64,000 bases of DNA, from assembly GCA_030431475.1 (NCBI GenBank), contig JAUIJD010000002.1, forward strand, positions 62,001 through 126,000, read 5' to 3'. The translations under genes were made by a program, and so were the position numbers. Shown here piece by piece: positions 24,726-35,385 of this stretch. The stretch comes from Verrucomicrobiia bacterium (lineage in GTDB: Bacteria > Verrucomicrobiota > Verrucomicrobiia > Verrucomicrobiales > Akkermansiaceae). The first letter of the stretch is position 1; each line of letters begins with the position of its first letter. Below the pieces are notes generated by a model. That model worked only from the letters and a program-made list of their open reading frames with translations, did not search any database and was not told the DNA's origin.

Positions 24726-25463
24726 ATGAGCAGCGACGAACCCTCCGCCAGACGCCGGGTCATTCTCAAACTGAGTGGCGAAGCCCTCCGCGAGTCGGGG
24801 AGCACGGACAACATTTCGCCGGAGATCGTCGATCGGATCGCCAATGAGGTGAAGGCGGCGATGGAAAGCGGAACCGTCGAGCTCGGCATCGTCGTCGGTG
24901 GCGGCAACTTCTGGCGCGGGGCCTCGGCGAGCGCCCGGGGGATGGATCGGGCCACCGCCGACTACGTCGGCATGCTGGCGACGGTGATGAACGCCCTGGC
25001 CCTGCAGGGAGCGCTCGAACACAAGGGCGTGCCGTGCGTCGTGCAGTCGGCGATCGAGATGAAGAACGTCGCCGAGACCTTCATCCGCCGGAAGGCGGCC
25101 CGTCATCTGTCCGAGGGACGGGTGGTGATCTTTGCCGCCGGCACCGGAAGTCCGTTCTTCTCCACCGACACCACCGCCGCGCTCCGCGCGAGCGAGATGG
25201 GCGCCGATCAGGTGCTGAAGGCGACCATGGTCGATGGCGTCTACGATGCCGATCCGAAGAAGAACCCCGACGCGAAGCGCTTCGACCGGGTCAGCTTCCA
25301 GGAATGCATCAGCAGCCGGTTCCAAGTGATGGACTCCACCGCCTTCAGCCTCTGCATGGACAATCACATCCCGATCGTTATCTTCGATCTCACCCGCCAC
25401 GGAAACGTCACCTCGGCCCTGCTCGGCGAGTCGGTCGGCACGGTCGTCGACGGCGGTGAATGA
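24726..25463 (+). CDS. pyrH: UMP kinase
   Basis: 245 residues from the ATG at 24726, the usual PyrH size; the open frame extends 39 codons upstream without family sequence. It phosphorylates UMP to UDP with ATP in the cytoplasm, as a hexamer controlled by GTP and UTP. Amino-acid-kinase motifs are [23 protein letters not shown] and [18 protein letters not shown] near the front, [21 protein letters not shown] in the middle, and [18 protein letters not shown] (nucleotide site). The frr start lies 34 bp past its stop, the common bacterial pyrH-frr pairing. Confidence 0.97.
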   Translation: MSSDEPSARRRVILKLSGEALRESGSTDNISPEIVDRIANEVKAAMESGTVELGIVVGGGNFWRGASASARGMDRATADYVGMLATVMNALALQGALEHKGVPCVVQSAIEMKNVAETFIRRKAARHLSEGRVVIFAAGTGSPFFSTDTTAALRASEMGADQVLKATMVDGVYDADPKKNPDAKRFDRVSFQECISSRFQVMDSTAFSLCMDNHIPIVIFDLTRHGNVTSALLGESVGTVVDGGE

Positions 25464-25497
25464 CCCTCTCACTCCCAATCCCCAGCCCCAGCAAGTC

Positions 25498-26064
25498 ATG
25501 GACCCGGAAGAAAGCCTCCTCGAAGTTGAAGACGCCATGCAGAAGGCGGTCGATCACCTGACCCACGATTTTGCCTCGGTGCGCACCGGCAAGGCGTCGC
25601 CGACGCTGTTGGAGAACATCGACGTGTTCGTCCATGCCTACGGCAGTCAGATGAAGCTCAAGCAACTCGCCGTGATCAGCGTGCCCGAGCCGCGCCTGCT
25701 GAACGTTTCGCCCTTCGATCCCTCGACCACCCAGGAGATCGAGAAGGCGATCCGCGAGTCGAAGCTGGGACTCAATCCGGTCGCGGCCGAGCGCTCGATC
25801 CGGGTGCCGATCCCCGAGCTCTCGGAAGAGCGTCGCCTGGAGATGACCAAGCTCGTCAAGCAGCTCGGCGAGGAGGCCAAGGTGCGCATCCGCTCGGCGC
25901 GGAAGGACGGCATGGACGCGGCCAAGAAGATGAAGGCGGACAACGTGCTGACCGAGGATGGTCAGAAGGATCAGGAAACCGAGGTGCAGACGCTGACGGA
26001 CAAGTATGTCAAGCAGATCGAGGAGAACGTCGCCGCCAAGGAGGCGGAGGTGATGAAGGTGTAG
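25498..26064 (+). CDS. frr: ribosome recycling factor
   Basis: 188 residues from the ATG at 25498; an earlier in-frame ATG at 25456 would overlap pyrH and add a Pro-rich leader not seen in the family (~185 residues). RRF splits post-termination ribosomes with EF-G. Hallmarks are the HDFASVRTGKASPTLLENI helix, GSQMKLKQLAVISVPEPR in the small domain, RVPIPELSEERRLEMTKLV, and the basic KVRIRSARKDGMD helix. It is downstream of pyrH. fusA, its partner, is also in the window at 39578. Confidence 0.97.
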   Translation: MDPEESLLEVEDAMQKAVDHLTHDFASVRTGKASPTLLENIDVFVHAYGSQMKLKQLAVISVPEPRLLNVSPFDPSTTQEIEKAIRESKLGLNPVAAERSIRVPIPELSEERRLEMTKLVKQLGEEAKVRIRSARKDGMDAAKKMKADNVLTEDGQKDQETEVQTLTDKYVKQIEENVAAKEAEVMKV

Positions 26065-26077
26065 GGGCCACCGGGGT

Positions 26078-26108
26078 GAGGATCGACGGGAAGGTCGATC
26101 CTCCGGAA
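26078..26108. terminator. REP-like hairpin between convergent frr and pheA
   Basis: A perfect 10-bp stem (GAGGATCGAC / GTCGATCCTC, loop GGGAAG) fills most of the 46-bp gap between two converging stops. The stretch 26081-26108 matches 25 of 28 positions of the repeat at 43887-43914, so a member of the repeat family seems to serve as a bidirectional terminator. No T-run follows. Confidence 0.6.
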
Positions 26109-26110
26109 CG

Positions 26111-27181
26111 CTACTCGGTCGTGTCCGGATACGAACCGAGCAGCTTGACGATGGAGCAATGCCGCTCCAGTTCGGTGATGGCCTCGGCCACCTTCCGGTC
26201 CTCGCAGTGACCGGCGAGATCGACGTAGAACACGTACTCCCAGTCCTTCCGCTTCGACGGACGCGACTCGATCTTGGACATGTTGATGTCGAAGTGCTCG
26301 AAGGCCTGAAGCGCCTTCACCAGGGAGCCCGGTCGGTCGTGGATGGCGAAGAGCAGCGAGGTCCGGTCCTTGCCCGTCGGCGGGCAGGTCTTCTCACCGA
26401 TGACCAGAAAGCGGGTGGTGTTGGTGGCCCGGTCCTGAATGCATTCTTCGAGCATCTCGAGACCGTTGAGTTCGGCGGCGAGCGGTCCGCCGAGGGCGGC
26501 GGCCCCCTCGAGGGCCTTGTCCCGCGCCAGCTCGGCGGCGCGGGTGGTTGACGAAACCTCCACCAGATCCGCCTCCGGGAAGTGGCGCAGGATCCAGTTC
26601 CGGCACTGGCCGAAGACCTGGGGGTGCGAGTAGAGCGTGCGGATCTCCTCGCGCGGGATCGCGGCCATCAGGCCGTTCTCGATTCGCAGCAGGATCTGGG
26701 CGCAGATGTGGAGCGGCGAGTCGACGAAGAGGTCGAGGGTGTGGGAGACCGCGCCTTCGGTCGAATTCTCGATCGGGACGACCCCGTAGTCGGCACGACG
26801 CCGGCTGACCTGGTCGAACACCTCGGCGAAGTTCGGTTGGGCGCTGTAATCCACCGAGTGCCCGAACTTCTTGATCGCGGCCTGGTGGGTCCAGGTGCCT
26901 TCGGGCCCCAGATAGGCGATCTTGAGGTCATCCTCCAGGGCCAGCGCGGCGGACATGATCTCGCGATAGATGGCGCGGATCGACTTCTCCGGGAGCCGGC
27001 CCTCGTTCATCTCCACGAGTTTCCGCAGCAGGGCGTCCTCGCGCTCCGGAGCGTAGATCTGCAGCCCGTCCCGTTTCTTCACCACGCCCACCTCGTGAAC
27101 CAGGTCGGCGCGCTCGTTGAGCAGGGAGAGCAGTTGGCGATCGATGCGATCGATCTCGTTGCGGATGTCGTCGAGGTTCAC
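26111..27181 (-). CDS. pheA: bifunctional chorismate mutase / prephenate dehydratase (P-protein)
   Basis: 356 residues: an AroQ-type chorismate mutase (about 1-85, with IRNEIDRIDRQLLSLLNERADL), prephenate dehydratase (about 90-270, starting IAYLGPEGTWTHQAA, with the FGVVPIENSTEGAV-like YGVVPIENSTEG motif and NTTRFLVIG), and an ACT regulatory domain (about 275-356, with the ESRPSKRKDWEYVFYVD motif that binds phenylalanine). It turns chorismate into phenylpyruvate and is feedback-inhibited by Phe in homologues. Its ATG overlaps the scpB stop (ATGA), so it is coupled to scpB upstream. It converges on frr. Confidence 0.96.
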   Translation of the reverse strand: MNLDDIRNEIDRIDRQLLSLLNERADLVHEVGVVKKRDGLQIYAPEREDALLRKLVEMNEGRLPEKSIRAIYREIMSAALALEDDLKIAYLGPEGTWTHQAAIKKFGHSVDYSAQPNFAEVFDQVSRRRADYGVVPIENSTEGAVSHTLDLFVDSPLHICAQILLRIENGLMAAIPREEIRTLYSHPQVFGQCRNWILRHFPEADLVEVSSTTRAAELARDKALEGAAALGGPLAAELNGLEMLEECIQDRATNTTRFLVIGEKTCPPTGKDRTSLLFAIHDRPGSLVKALQAFEHFDINMSKIESRPSKRKDWEYVFYVDLAGHCEDRKVAEAITELERHCSIVKLLGSYPDTTE

Positions 27182-27921
27182 GATGGCGTTTCGGAGGATT
27201 CGGCTTCGGGCGCAGGGGTCTCGTCGGCCGCCTCGGTGTCGGTGCCGGCGGCCTTCAGGGCGAGTTGCTCCTCGGGGGAGGTCCCGGTCGATTCCTCCTC
27301 GGGCTCGGGGAGTTTCACCTTGCGCAGCTCACCCGCGTTCGGGAGGTCGTCGATCGAGCGGATCCCGAAGTGCTCGTAGAACAGGTCGGTGGTTTCGTAG
27401 AGCAGCGGACGGCCGGGAAGTTCCGCGCGGCCACCGATCCGGACCAGTTCGCGGTCGAGGAGTTTCTGCAGCATGCCATCGCAGGACACCCCGCGAACGG
27501 CTTCGATGGCCGACTTGGTGATGGGCTGCCGGTAGGCGATGATCGCGAGGGTTTCCATTGCCGGGGCGCTGAGCCGCTCGGGTCGGCGTCCGGGATAGAG
27601 CTGGCGGACGAACTCGCCGTAGTCGACGCGGGTGAAGATGCGCCACCCCCGGGCCCGTTCGCTCAGGGTGAAGGCCCGTCCGGTCTCGTCGTAGCTGCGG
27701 TTCAACTCGGCGATGGCCGCCACCACCTGCTCTTCGGAGACTTCGGCCAGGTCGGTCAGCCACCCGGGGAGGGGCTCGGGTTCCTCCTCCTCCTCGATCT
27801 GCCGGGCTCTCACATCCTCGGCCTCGGCGACGCGTGCGCGAACCAGACGAGCGATTTCTTCCGAGGAGAGGGCGTTGTCCGAAGCGGTGACCAGCGCTTC
27901 AATGATGGAGCTGAGTTGCAT
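27178..27921 (-). CDS. scpB: segregation and condensation protein B
   Basis: 247 residues. Two winged-helix domains: the first begins [24 protein letters not shown], the second includes [31 protein letters not shown], the best-conserved ScpB segment, then [29 protein letters not shown]. ScpB works with ScpA and SMC in chromosome condensation. A loop at about 38-50 and the last 45 residues are Glu/Pro-rich and probably disordered. scpA is not next to it. Its stop overlaps the pheA start by 4 bp. Confidence 0.93.
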   Translation of the reverse strand: [247 protein letters not shown]

Positions 27922-28097
27922 GAATGGGCGCGCAGCTTAGGGAAGCGCCGGGTCAGATCAAGCACCGGGGAGGTGCTCCCATGATCGAAAATTCAACTTG
28001 AAGGGGTGGAGCAGAGGCGCTAATCCACCGCGCCTCTCACGGGCAAGCGCTGCGGCGCCGGGTGGGGGCAGATCCTAATTTTCCCTAACCACGATCC

Positions 28098-28697
28098 ATG
28101 GCTGCGAAGAAGAAGTCGGCGAAGAAGGCTGCGAAAAAGGCACCGGCGAAGAAGGCGGTGAAGAAAGTTGCGAAGAAATCCCCGGTGAAGAAGGCGCCCG
28201 CGGCGAAGGCCGCCAAGCCCAAGGCCCCGAAAAAGCTGTCGTCGTTCATCAAGAAGCAGCAGCAACGCCTCCTGGAGCTCCGGGATGAACTGGTCGATGC
28301 GATGTCCGGGGTGACCGGCGAGATCCGCAACGGCCCCGAGGGCAGCGAGGCCTCCGGCAGCGGCATGCACCAGGGCGATGCCGGCAGCGATGCCTACGAC
28401 CGGGATTTCGCGCTCAGCGTCCTGGCCAAGGAACAGGATGCCCTTTACGAGATCGAGCAGGCCCTGCGGCGCATCGAGCGGGGAGTCTACGGGGTGTGCG
28501 AGCTTTCCGGCGACAAGATTCCGCAGGCGCGCCTCGAGGCGATTCCCTTCGCCCGGTTGACCGTGGAATGTCAGGCCCAGTGGGAGCAGGAGTGGGGCAA
28601 CAAGCGCTTCCGACCGAAGTCCGAAGTGGGTTTCAGCAACGGAAATGTCGCCGACGAGGATTCTGACGCGGTTTCGCTTGACGAGGCGGACGAGTGA
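28098..28697 (+). CDS. DksA/TraR-like RNA polymerase-binding regulator with histone H1-like N-terminal tail
   Basis: 199 residues. Residues 1-48 are almost only Lys, Ala and Pro in AKKA/PAKKAVKK repeats, like histone H1 or bacterial HU tails. The rest is DksA-like: two helices around an acidic tip (GDAGSDAYDRD) and the globular end GVYGVCELSGDKIPQARLEAIPF. Of the four zinc cysteines of DksA, only the outer two remain; the second is Ser (CELS) and the third Thr (LTVEC). Proteins of this type enter the RNA polymerase secondary channel to retune rRNA and amino-acid promoters with ppGpp. The tail may bind DNA or RNA. It precedes rpmG and rpsR in a probable operon. Confidence 0.8.
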   Translation: MAAKKKSAKKAAKKAPAKKAVKKVAKKSPVKKAPAAKAAKPKAPKKLSSFIKKQQQRLLELRDELVDAMSGVTGEIRNGPEGSEASGSGMHQGDAGSDAYDRDFALSVLAKEQDALYEIEQALRRIERGVYGVCELSGDKIPQARLEAIPFARLTVECQAQWEQEWGNKRFRPKSEVGFSNGNVADEDSDAVSLDEADE

Positions 28698-28735
28698 CCT
28701 AGTCTCCCGCCCCCAACTTTCCAGACGGACATCCC

Positions 28736-28909
28736 ATGCCACGCGACATCATCATCCTTGAGTGCACCGAAGCGCGCCCGGAGGGCAAATCGCCTTCGCG
28801 CTACGTCACCACCCGGAACAAGAAGAGCCTCCGCACGCCTGGCCGTCTGGAGAAGGTGAAATTCAATCCCGCCCTGCAGCGCCGCACGCTGCACCGCGAA
28901 CTCCGCTAA
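28736..28909 (+). CDS. rpmG: 50S ribosomal protein bL33
   Basis: 57 residues beginning [20 protein letters not shown], with [10 protein letters not shown] and LEKVKFNP as in bL33. Only one cysteine is present, so this is the C-minus form without the zinc ribbon. It is a small protein of the large subunit near the E site. It lies 38 bp after the dksA-like gene and 12 bp before rpsR, indicating one transcript. Confidence 0.93.
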   Translation: MPRDIIILECTEARPEGKSPSRYVTTRNKKSLRTPGRLEKVKFNPALQRRTLHRELR

Positions 28910-28921
28910 CTTCCCCGACTC

Positions 28922-29164
28922 ATGTCCGAACCGAAAACCGTTCAGCGCCGGATCGCCTTCCGCAAGGCGAACCGCACGATGCCCCGCCGCCGCCTCGACA
29001 TTCCGGTCGAGCAGGTGATCTACACCAATCCGGATCTGCTTGCGAAGTTCACTTCCGAGACGGGCAAGATCCTGCCGCGTCGCGTGACCGGTGTGTCGGC
29101 CAAGCTGCACCGCCGCATCACCCGCGAAATCAAGCGCGCCCGGGCGGTGAACCTGATGCGCTGA
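28922..29164 (+). CDS. rpsR: 30S ribosomal protein bS18
   Basis: 80 residues with the bS18 core: PVEQVIYTNPDLLAKFTSE followed by GKILPRRVTGVSAKLHRRIT and REIKRARAVNLM. bS18 binds bS6 on the small-subunit platform. No cysteines, so it is the zinc-free form. In many bacteria it pairs with rpsF, which is not here; instead it follows rpmG. An intrinsic terminator ends the group at 29191-29227. Confidence 0.95.
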   Translation: MSEPKTVQRRIAFRKANRTMPRRRLDIPVEQVIYTNPDLLAKFTSETGKILPRRVTGVSAKLHRRITREIKRARAVNLMR

Positions 29165-29190
29165 GCCACGGGTTCGATCAAGCTTTCTCC

Positions 29191-29227
29191 AAGGCCTGTC
29201 CGGGTTTCCCGCGGCAGGCCTTTTTTC
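29191..29227 (+). terminator. intrinsic terminator after rpsR
   Basis: An 8-bp perfect stem (AAGGCCTG / CAGGCCTT) with a 16-nt loop followed by six T residues, 26 bp past the rpsR stop and just before the folE2 ATG. Confidence 0.85.
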
Positions 29228-29234
29228 TGATGCC

Positions 29235-30017
29235 ATGAAGGAGCTGAAGGACACGCAGAATGAGCGCGACGACCGGCGGATTGCGATCGACCGCGTCGGC
29301 GTGAAGGGGCTCCGGTTCCCCGTGGAGGTGAGGGACAAGGGGGGATCCACGCAGCGGACGGTGGCCACCGTGGCGCTGGCGGTGGACTTGCCGGAGCACT
29401 ACAAGGGCACCCACATGAGCCGCTTCGTCGAGGCGCTCAATGCCCACGGCGGCTGCCTCGACGTCCGCGAGATGGCGGCCCTGCCGCGCGAACTGCTGGA
29501 GCGTCTCGATGCCCGCAAGGCTCACGTCGAGTTCGAGTTTCCCTTCTTTCGATCGAAGCCGGCACCGGTCACCGGGAAGCCGGGCCTGATGGACTACGGG
29601 ATCACCTTCGAGGTCGAGGCGGAGAAGGGCGGCGAGGTGGATTTCGCGGTGACCGTGAAGGTGCCGGTGGCGACCCTTTGCCCGTGCTCGAAGGAGATCA
29701 GCGACCGCGGCGCCCACAACCAGCGCGGCGTGGTGACCTACTCGGTGCGCTTCCGCGAGCCGATCTGGATCGAGGACCTGATCGAACTGGTCGAGCGGTC
29801 CGCGAGCTGTGAGCTCTACAGCCTGCTCAAGCGGCCGGATGAGAAATTCGTCACCGAGCGCGCCTACGACCACCCGGTCTTCGTCGAGGACCTCGTCCGC
29901 AACGTCGCCTCGCGCTCGAACGCCCATGACGACATCGTCTGGTACCGGGTCGAGGCCGAGAATTTCGAGTCGATCCACAACCACAACGCCTACGCGGTGG
30001 TCGAGAAACGAAGCTGA
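29235..30017 (+). CDS. folE2: GTP cyclohydrolase FolE2 (type IB)
   Basis: 260 residues, normal for FolE2. It turns GTP into 7,8-dihydroneopterin triphosphate, the first step of tetrahydrofolate (or queuosine-precursor) synthesis, using a metal other than zinc when needed. Marks: RVGVKGLRFPVEV at the front, HMSRFVEALN, and the metal-site block VKVPVATLCPCSKEISDRGAHNQRG with the key cysteine; then AHDDIVWYRVEAENFESIHNHNAY near the end. It begins only eight bases past the rpsR terminator, so its promoter must overlap the terminator or rely on read-through. Confidence 0.95.
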   Translation: MKELKDTQNERDDRRIAIDRVGVKGLRFPVEVRDKGGSTQRTVATVALAVDLPEHYKGTHMSRFVEALNAHGGCLDVREMAALPRELLERLDARKAHVEFEFPFFRSKPAPVTGKPGLMDYGITFEVEAEKGGEVDFAVTVKVPVATLCPCSKEISDRGAHNQRGVVTYSVRFREPIWIEDLIELVERSASCELYSLLKRPDEKFVTERAYDHPVFVEDLVRNVASRSNAHDDIVWYRVEAENFESIHNHNAYAVVEKRS

Positions 30018-30029
30018 CCCAGCCCGGGG

Positions 30030-30470
30030 TCAGAGCCGTTGGTCGAAACGGAACGGCTTCGGGGGACCGATGCGGATCCGCTCGATGTCGGCATGGGCCG
30101 GGTTGAGTGCGAAGTTGGATTCCTCGGGGATGAGGGCCGACGGGATCCGCAGTGCCAGGGAGCGCCCTGTCTGGAGCCAGGCGTTTCCGGCTTCGATCGA
30201 TGGCCCGGTGGTGGCGGCCGCGACGAGGGAGGCGGCGGGGAACAAGACCTCGAAGATGAGGTAGGGTTTGGCGCGGCTGCCCGGGGCCGTGAGATGGACC
30301 AGCATTTCCAAGGCCGCCAGCGCCCGGCTCCCGGCGACATACACGACCCGGCGGCCGGGCGAGTTCCATCGGCCGCCGTACTTCGCCGCCCCGTCGCCCG
30401 AGAACGCGGAAGCCTCCCAGCGGGGGGCGACGATGCGATATCCGGCGATCCAGTCTTCAGAAGACGCCAT
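30030..30470 (-). CDS. RES-domain toxin of a type II toxin-antitoxin system
   Basis: 146 residues, all of them RES domain. The three defining positions are visible: Arg in AGYRIVAPRWEASAFSGDG with GGRWNSPG, Glu in ALEMLVHL, and Ser in PEESNFALNPAH. RES toxins destroy NAD+ (MbcT, ParT-type), stopping growth unless bound by an Xre-family antitoxin. The gene overlaps the antitoxin gene by 14 bp and follows it on the same strand. All key residues are in place, so it is probably active. Confidence 0.88.
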   Translation of the reverse strand: MASSEDWIAGYRIVAPRWEASAFSGDGAAKYGGRWNSPGRRVVYVAGSRALAALEMLVHLTAPGSRAKPYLIFEVLFPAASLVAAATTGPSIEAGNAWLQTGRSLALRIPSALIPEESNFALNPAHADIERIRIGPPKPFRFDQRL

Positions 30471-30942
30471 GGTCGAGGCGGCCGAGGACGTTTTCGACTT
30501 CGCGGGCGCCGAACTCGGTGTCGGCGTAGGAAAGGGGGGACTCGCCGCCGGTGCCGGGATTCGGCGTCTTCAGCCATTCACGGGAGGCCTCCTCACCGCC
30601 CAGCACCTCCATCGCGATGCCGAAGAGCCGGGCGAAGCGGACCACCCGTTCGCTTTCCGGCATGCCGAGTTGGCGGGCCTTCTTGCGACGATTGAGGGTG
30701 GCGGGCGAAATGCCGAGCAGCCGGCCGAGCTCCTCCTCGGGAATGGCAAGGAGCTCGAGCAGCACCCGGAACTCCGTGAACGGCAACCCCTCCCGGATGC
30801 GCTCGACCAGAGGCGGCGCGACCAGGTGCTCGTCGTGGAGGGCCGAGGACTCCCCGAGCCTGGGAAGCAGATTTCGGACGACCGGTGCGAGGTTGTATTT
30901 CACGCCATGAGGATCACCCGGATCCTCCCGAGCGTCAATCAA
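30457..30942 (-). CDS. Xre/MbcA/ParS-family antitoxin
   Basis: 161 residues. A helix-turn-helix of the Xre-like type is in the middle (EEELGRLLGISPATLNRR, about 68-85), and the C-terminal MbcA/ParS toxin-binding domain follows (SERVVRFARLFGIAMEVLGG, EASREWLKTPNPGTGGESPLSYADTEFGAREVENVLGRLDHG). Such antitoxins neutralise the RES toxin and repress their own promoter. An in-frame GTG 39 bp downstream of the ATG is an alternative start, since the first 13 residues are unusual. It lies 31 bp upstream of the thiC stop codon position, in a different operon. Confidence 0.88.
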   Translation of the reverse strand: MIDAREDPGDPHGVKYNLAPVVRNLLPRLGESSALHDEHLVAPPLVERIREGLPFTEFRVLLELLAIPEEELGRLLGISPATLNRRKKARQLGMPESERVVRFARLFGIAMEVLGGEEASREWLKTPNPGTGGESPLSYADTEFGAREVENVLGRLDHGVF

Positions 30943-30971
30943 AAGACGGTCTCAATCCTATCAAATGATCA

Positions 30972-33768
<2,797 letters not shown>

Positions 33769-33784
33769 GATTGGGTCGCTGTGG

Positions 33785-34537
33785 TCAAGATGAGGCCCCG
33801 AGGGCCTCGATTTCCGAGCGGGCGATCTTGATGAAGACGTCGTCGAGGTCGCGGCCGGCGAAGCGCTCGGTGATTTCCTCGGCCGTGCCCTCGGCGAGGA
33901 TGCGGCCCTCGTGGAGGAAGAGGACGCGGTCGCAGACCTCCTCGATGTCGCGCATGTTGTGCGAGGTGTAGAGGATGGCGGGATGGCGCTCGCGCTGGAT
34001 GCGGCGGACCAGCTTGCGGACCTTGTCGGCGATGTCGGGGTCGAGCGAGGCGGTCGGCTCGTCGAGCAGCAGCAGGTCGGGATCGTTGAGCAGGGCCTTG
34101 GCGAGATTCACGCGGGTGCTTTCGCCGGCGGAGAGCTGGCCGGTGATCTTGTCGGCGAGGCGCGGGATTTCGAGCAGGTCGAGCAGCTCGGCGACCTTCT
34201 GCTTCGGCTGCCTCACCTCGTAGAGCCGGGCGAAGATTTCGAGGTTGTGGCGGACCTTGAGGTTGCCCGGTAGGGTGGCGTAGGTGGTGCAGAAATTGGT
34301 GCGCTTGAGGATCTCGATGCGGTGCTTGGCGAGCTCCATGCCGAAGGCCCGGATCGATCCTTCGCTCGGCGTGATCAGGCCGAGGACCATGTTCATGAGT
34401 GTGGTCTTGCCGGCGCCATTGACGCCTAACAGGCCGACCGTTTCGCCGGCGGCGACGTCGAGCGAGACTTGCTTCACGGCGGTGAAATCGCCGAAGCGCT
34501 TGACGACGCCTTGGATCGAAAGGGGAGGTGCGCTCAT
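33785..34537 (-). CDS. ABC transporter ATP-binding protein (ABC-2/CcmA type)
   Basis: 250 residues, a single nucleotide-binding domain: Walker A GVNGAGKTT (about 39-47), signature LSAGESTRVNLA (the usual LSGGQ reads LSAGE), Walker B LLLLDEPTASLD, and switch histidine in LYTSHNMRDIEE. It resembles NatA-type subunits that power ABC-2 exporters. No ABC-2 permease is next to it; a four-helix membrane protein follows. Its ATG overlaps the stop of the amidohydrolase upstream (ATGA), so it is translated from the sugar-oxidation transcript, although the link is unexplained. The frame stays open far upstream, but only the part from 34537 is family sequence. Confidence 0.88.
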   Translation of the reverse strand: MSAPPLSIQGVVKRFGDFTAVKQVSLDVAAGETVGLLGVNGAGKTTLMNMVLGLITPSEGSIRAFGMELAKHRIEILKRTNFCTTYATLPGNLKVRHNLEIFARLYEVRQPKQKVAELLDLLEIPRLADKITGQLSAGESTRVNLAKALLNDPDLLLLDEPTASLDPDIADKVRKLVRRIQRERHPAILYTSHNMRDIEEVCDRVLFLHEGRILAEGTAEEITERFAGRDLDDVFIKIARSEIEALGASS

Positions 34538-35376
34538 GGGAAATCGAGGGAGTAGATGCGCCGGGCGTTGCCGCCGAGGATGGCCTCGCGCTCGCTTTCG
34601 CTCAGCGTGCCGACGAGATCGCGGACGGTATCGACCCACTGGCGATAGTGGTCGAGCCGCAGCAGGCAGACCGGCCAGTCGGTGCCAAACATCACGCGCT
34701 CGGCGCCGAAGATCCCGAGGGTTTCCTCGAAGTAGGCGCGGACGGTTTCGGGATCGACCGGTCCCTCGGGGAACTCGGTGGCGAGCCCGGAGAACTTGAC
34801 GCCGAGGATGTGGTCGCGGCGCGCCAGCTCGCGCATACCGCTGCGCCATGCGGGCTCGATGCGGCCGGGGTGGACCTCGGGCTTGGCGATGTGATCGACG
34901 ATGATGCCGAGGTCGGGTTGGCGATCGACGAGGCGGATCGCCACCGGGAGCTGGCGCTGGAAAAGAAGCAGCTCGTAGCGGAGGCCGTGGGTGGGCAGTC
35001 GCGCGAGGCCGCGGTGGAAATCGTCGCGCAGGAAATAGTCGTCCGGCTCGTCCTGGAGCACATGGCGCACGCCGACGAAGCGGTCGCGGGCGGCGAGGGT
35101 CTCGAGGAGGGCATCGACCTCGGAGTCGATCAGCGGCGCCCAGCCGACCACGCCGCGAATCGCCGGGCAGCGGTCCGCGAGGTCGAGCAGGAAGTCGTTT
35201 TCCGCAGGGATCTGGCGGGCCTGCACCGCGATGGTGCCATCGACGCCGGCGGCGGCCAGGCTGGCTTCGAGCTCCGGGGCGAGGTGGTCGGCGGCGAGGG
35301 CCGAGCCGGCGGGGATCCAGTCGTAGGCCTCGGGCGAGTAGCGCCAGAGGTGGTGGTGGGCATCGATGACCTTCAT
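34534..35376 (-). CDS. amidohydrolase-family lactonase (L-fuconolactonase-like, COG3618)
   Basis: 280 residues. The metal-site motif is at the very start (VIDAHHHLWRY); other metal-dependent amidohydrolase residues are VDHIAKPEVHPG and FGTDWPVCLL near the C-terminus, the latter with the catalytic Asp. Members hydrolyse sugar-1,5-lactones such as L-fuconolactone or L-rhamnonolactone in non-phosphorylating sugar breakdown. Its neighbours, a Zn-dehydrogenase and an aldo/keto reductase, fit a sugar-lactone route. It overlaps the ABC ATPase start by 4 bp and is 9 bp downstream of the dehydrogenase gene. Confidence 0.85.
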   Translation of the reverse strand: MKVIDAHHHLWRYSPEAYDWIPAGSALAADHLAPELEASLAAAGVDGTIAVQARQIPAENDFLLDLADRCPAIRGVVGWAPLIDSEVDALLETLAARDRFVGVRHVLQDEPDDYFLRDDFHRGLARLPTHGLRYELLLFQRQLPVAIRLVDRQPDLGIIVDHIAKPEVHPGRIEPAWRSGMRELARRDHILGVKFSGLATEFPEGPVDPETVRAYFEETLGIFGAERVMFGTDWPVCLLRLDHYRQWVDTVRDLVGTLSESEREAILGGNARRIYSLDFP

Positions 35377-35385
35377 CGTGGGATC

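Noticed and set aside
29161-29190. tRNA-like GGTTCGATCA string after rpsR
   Set aside because: No cloverleaf can be formed around it.
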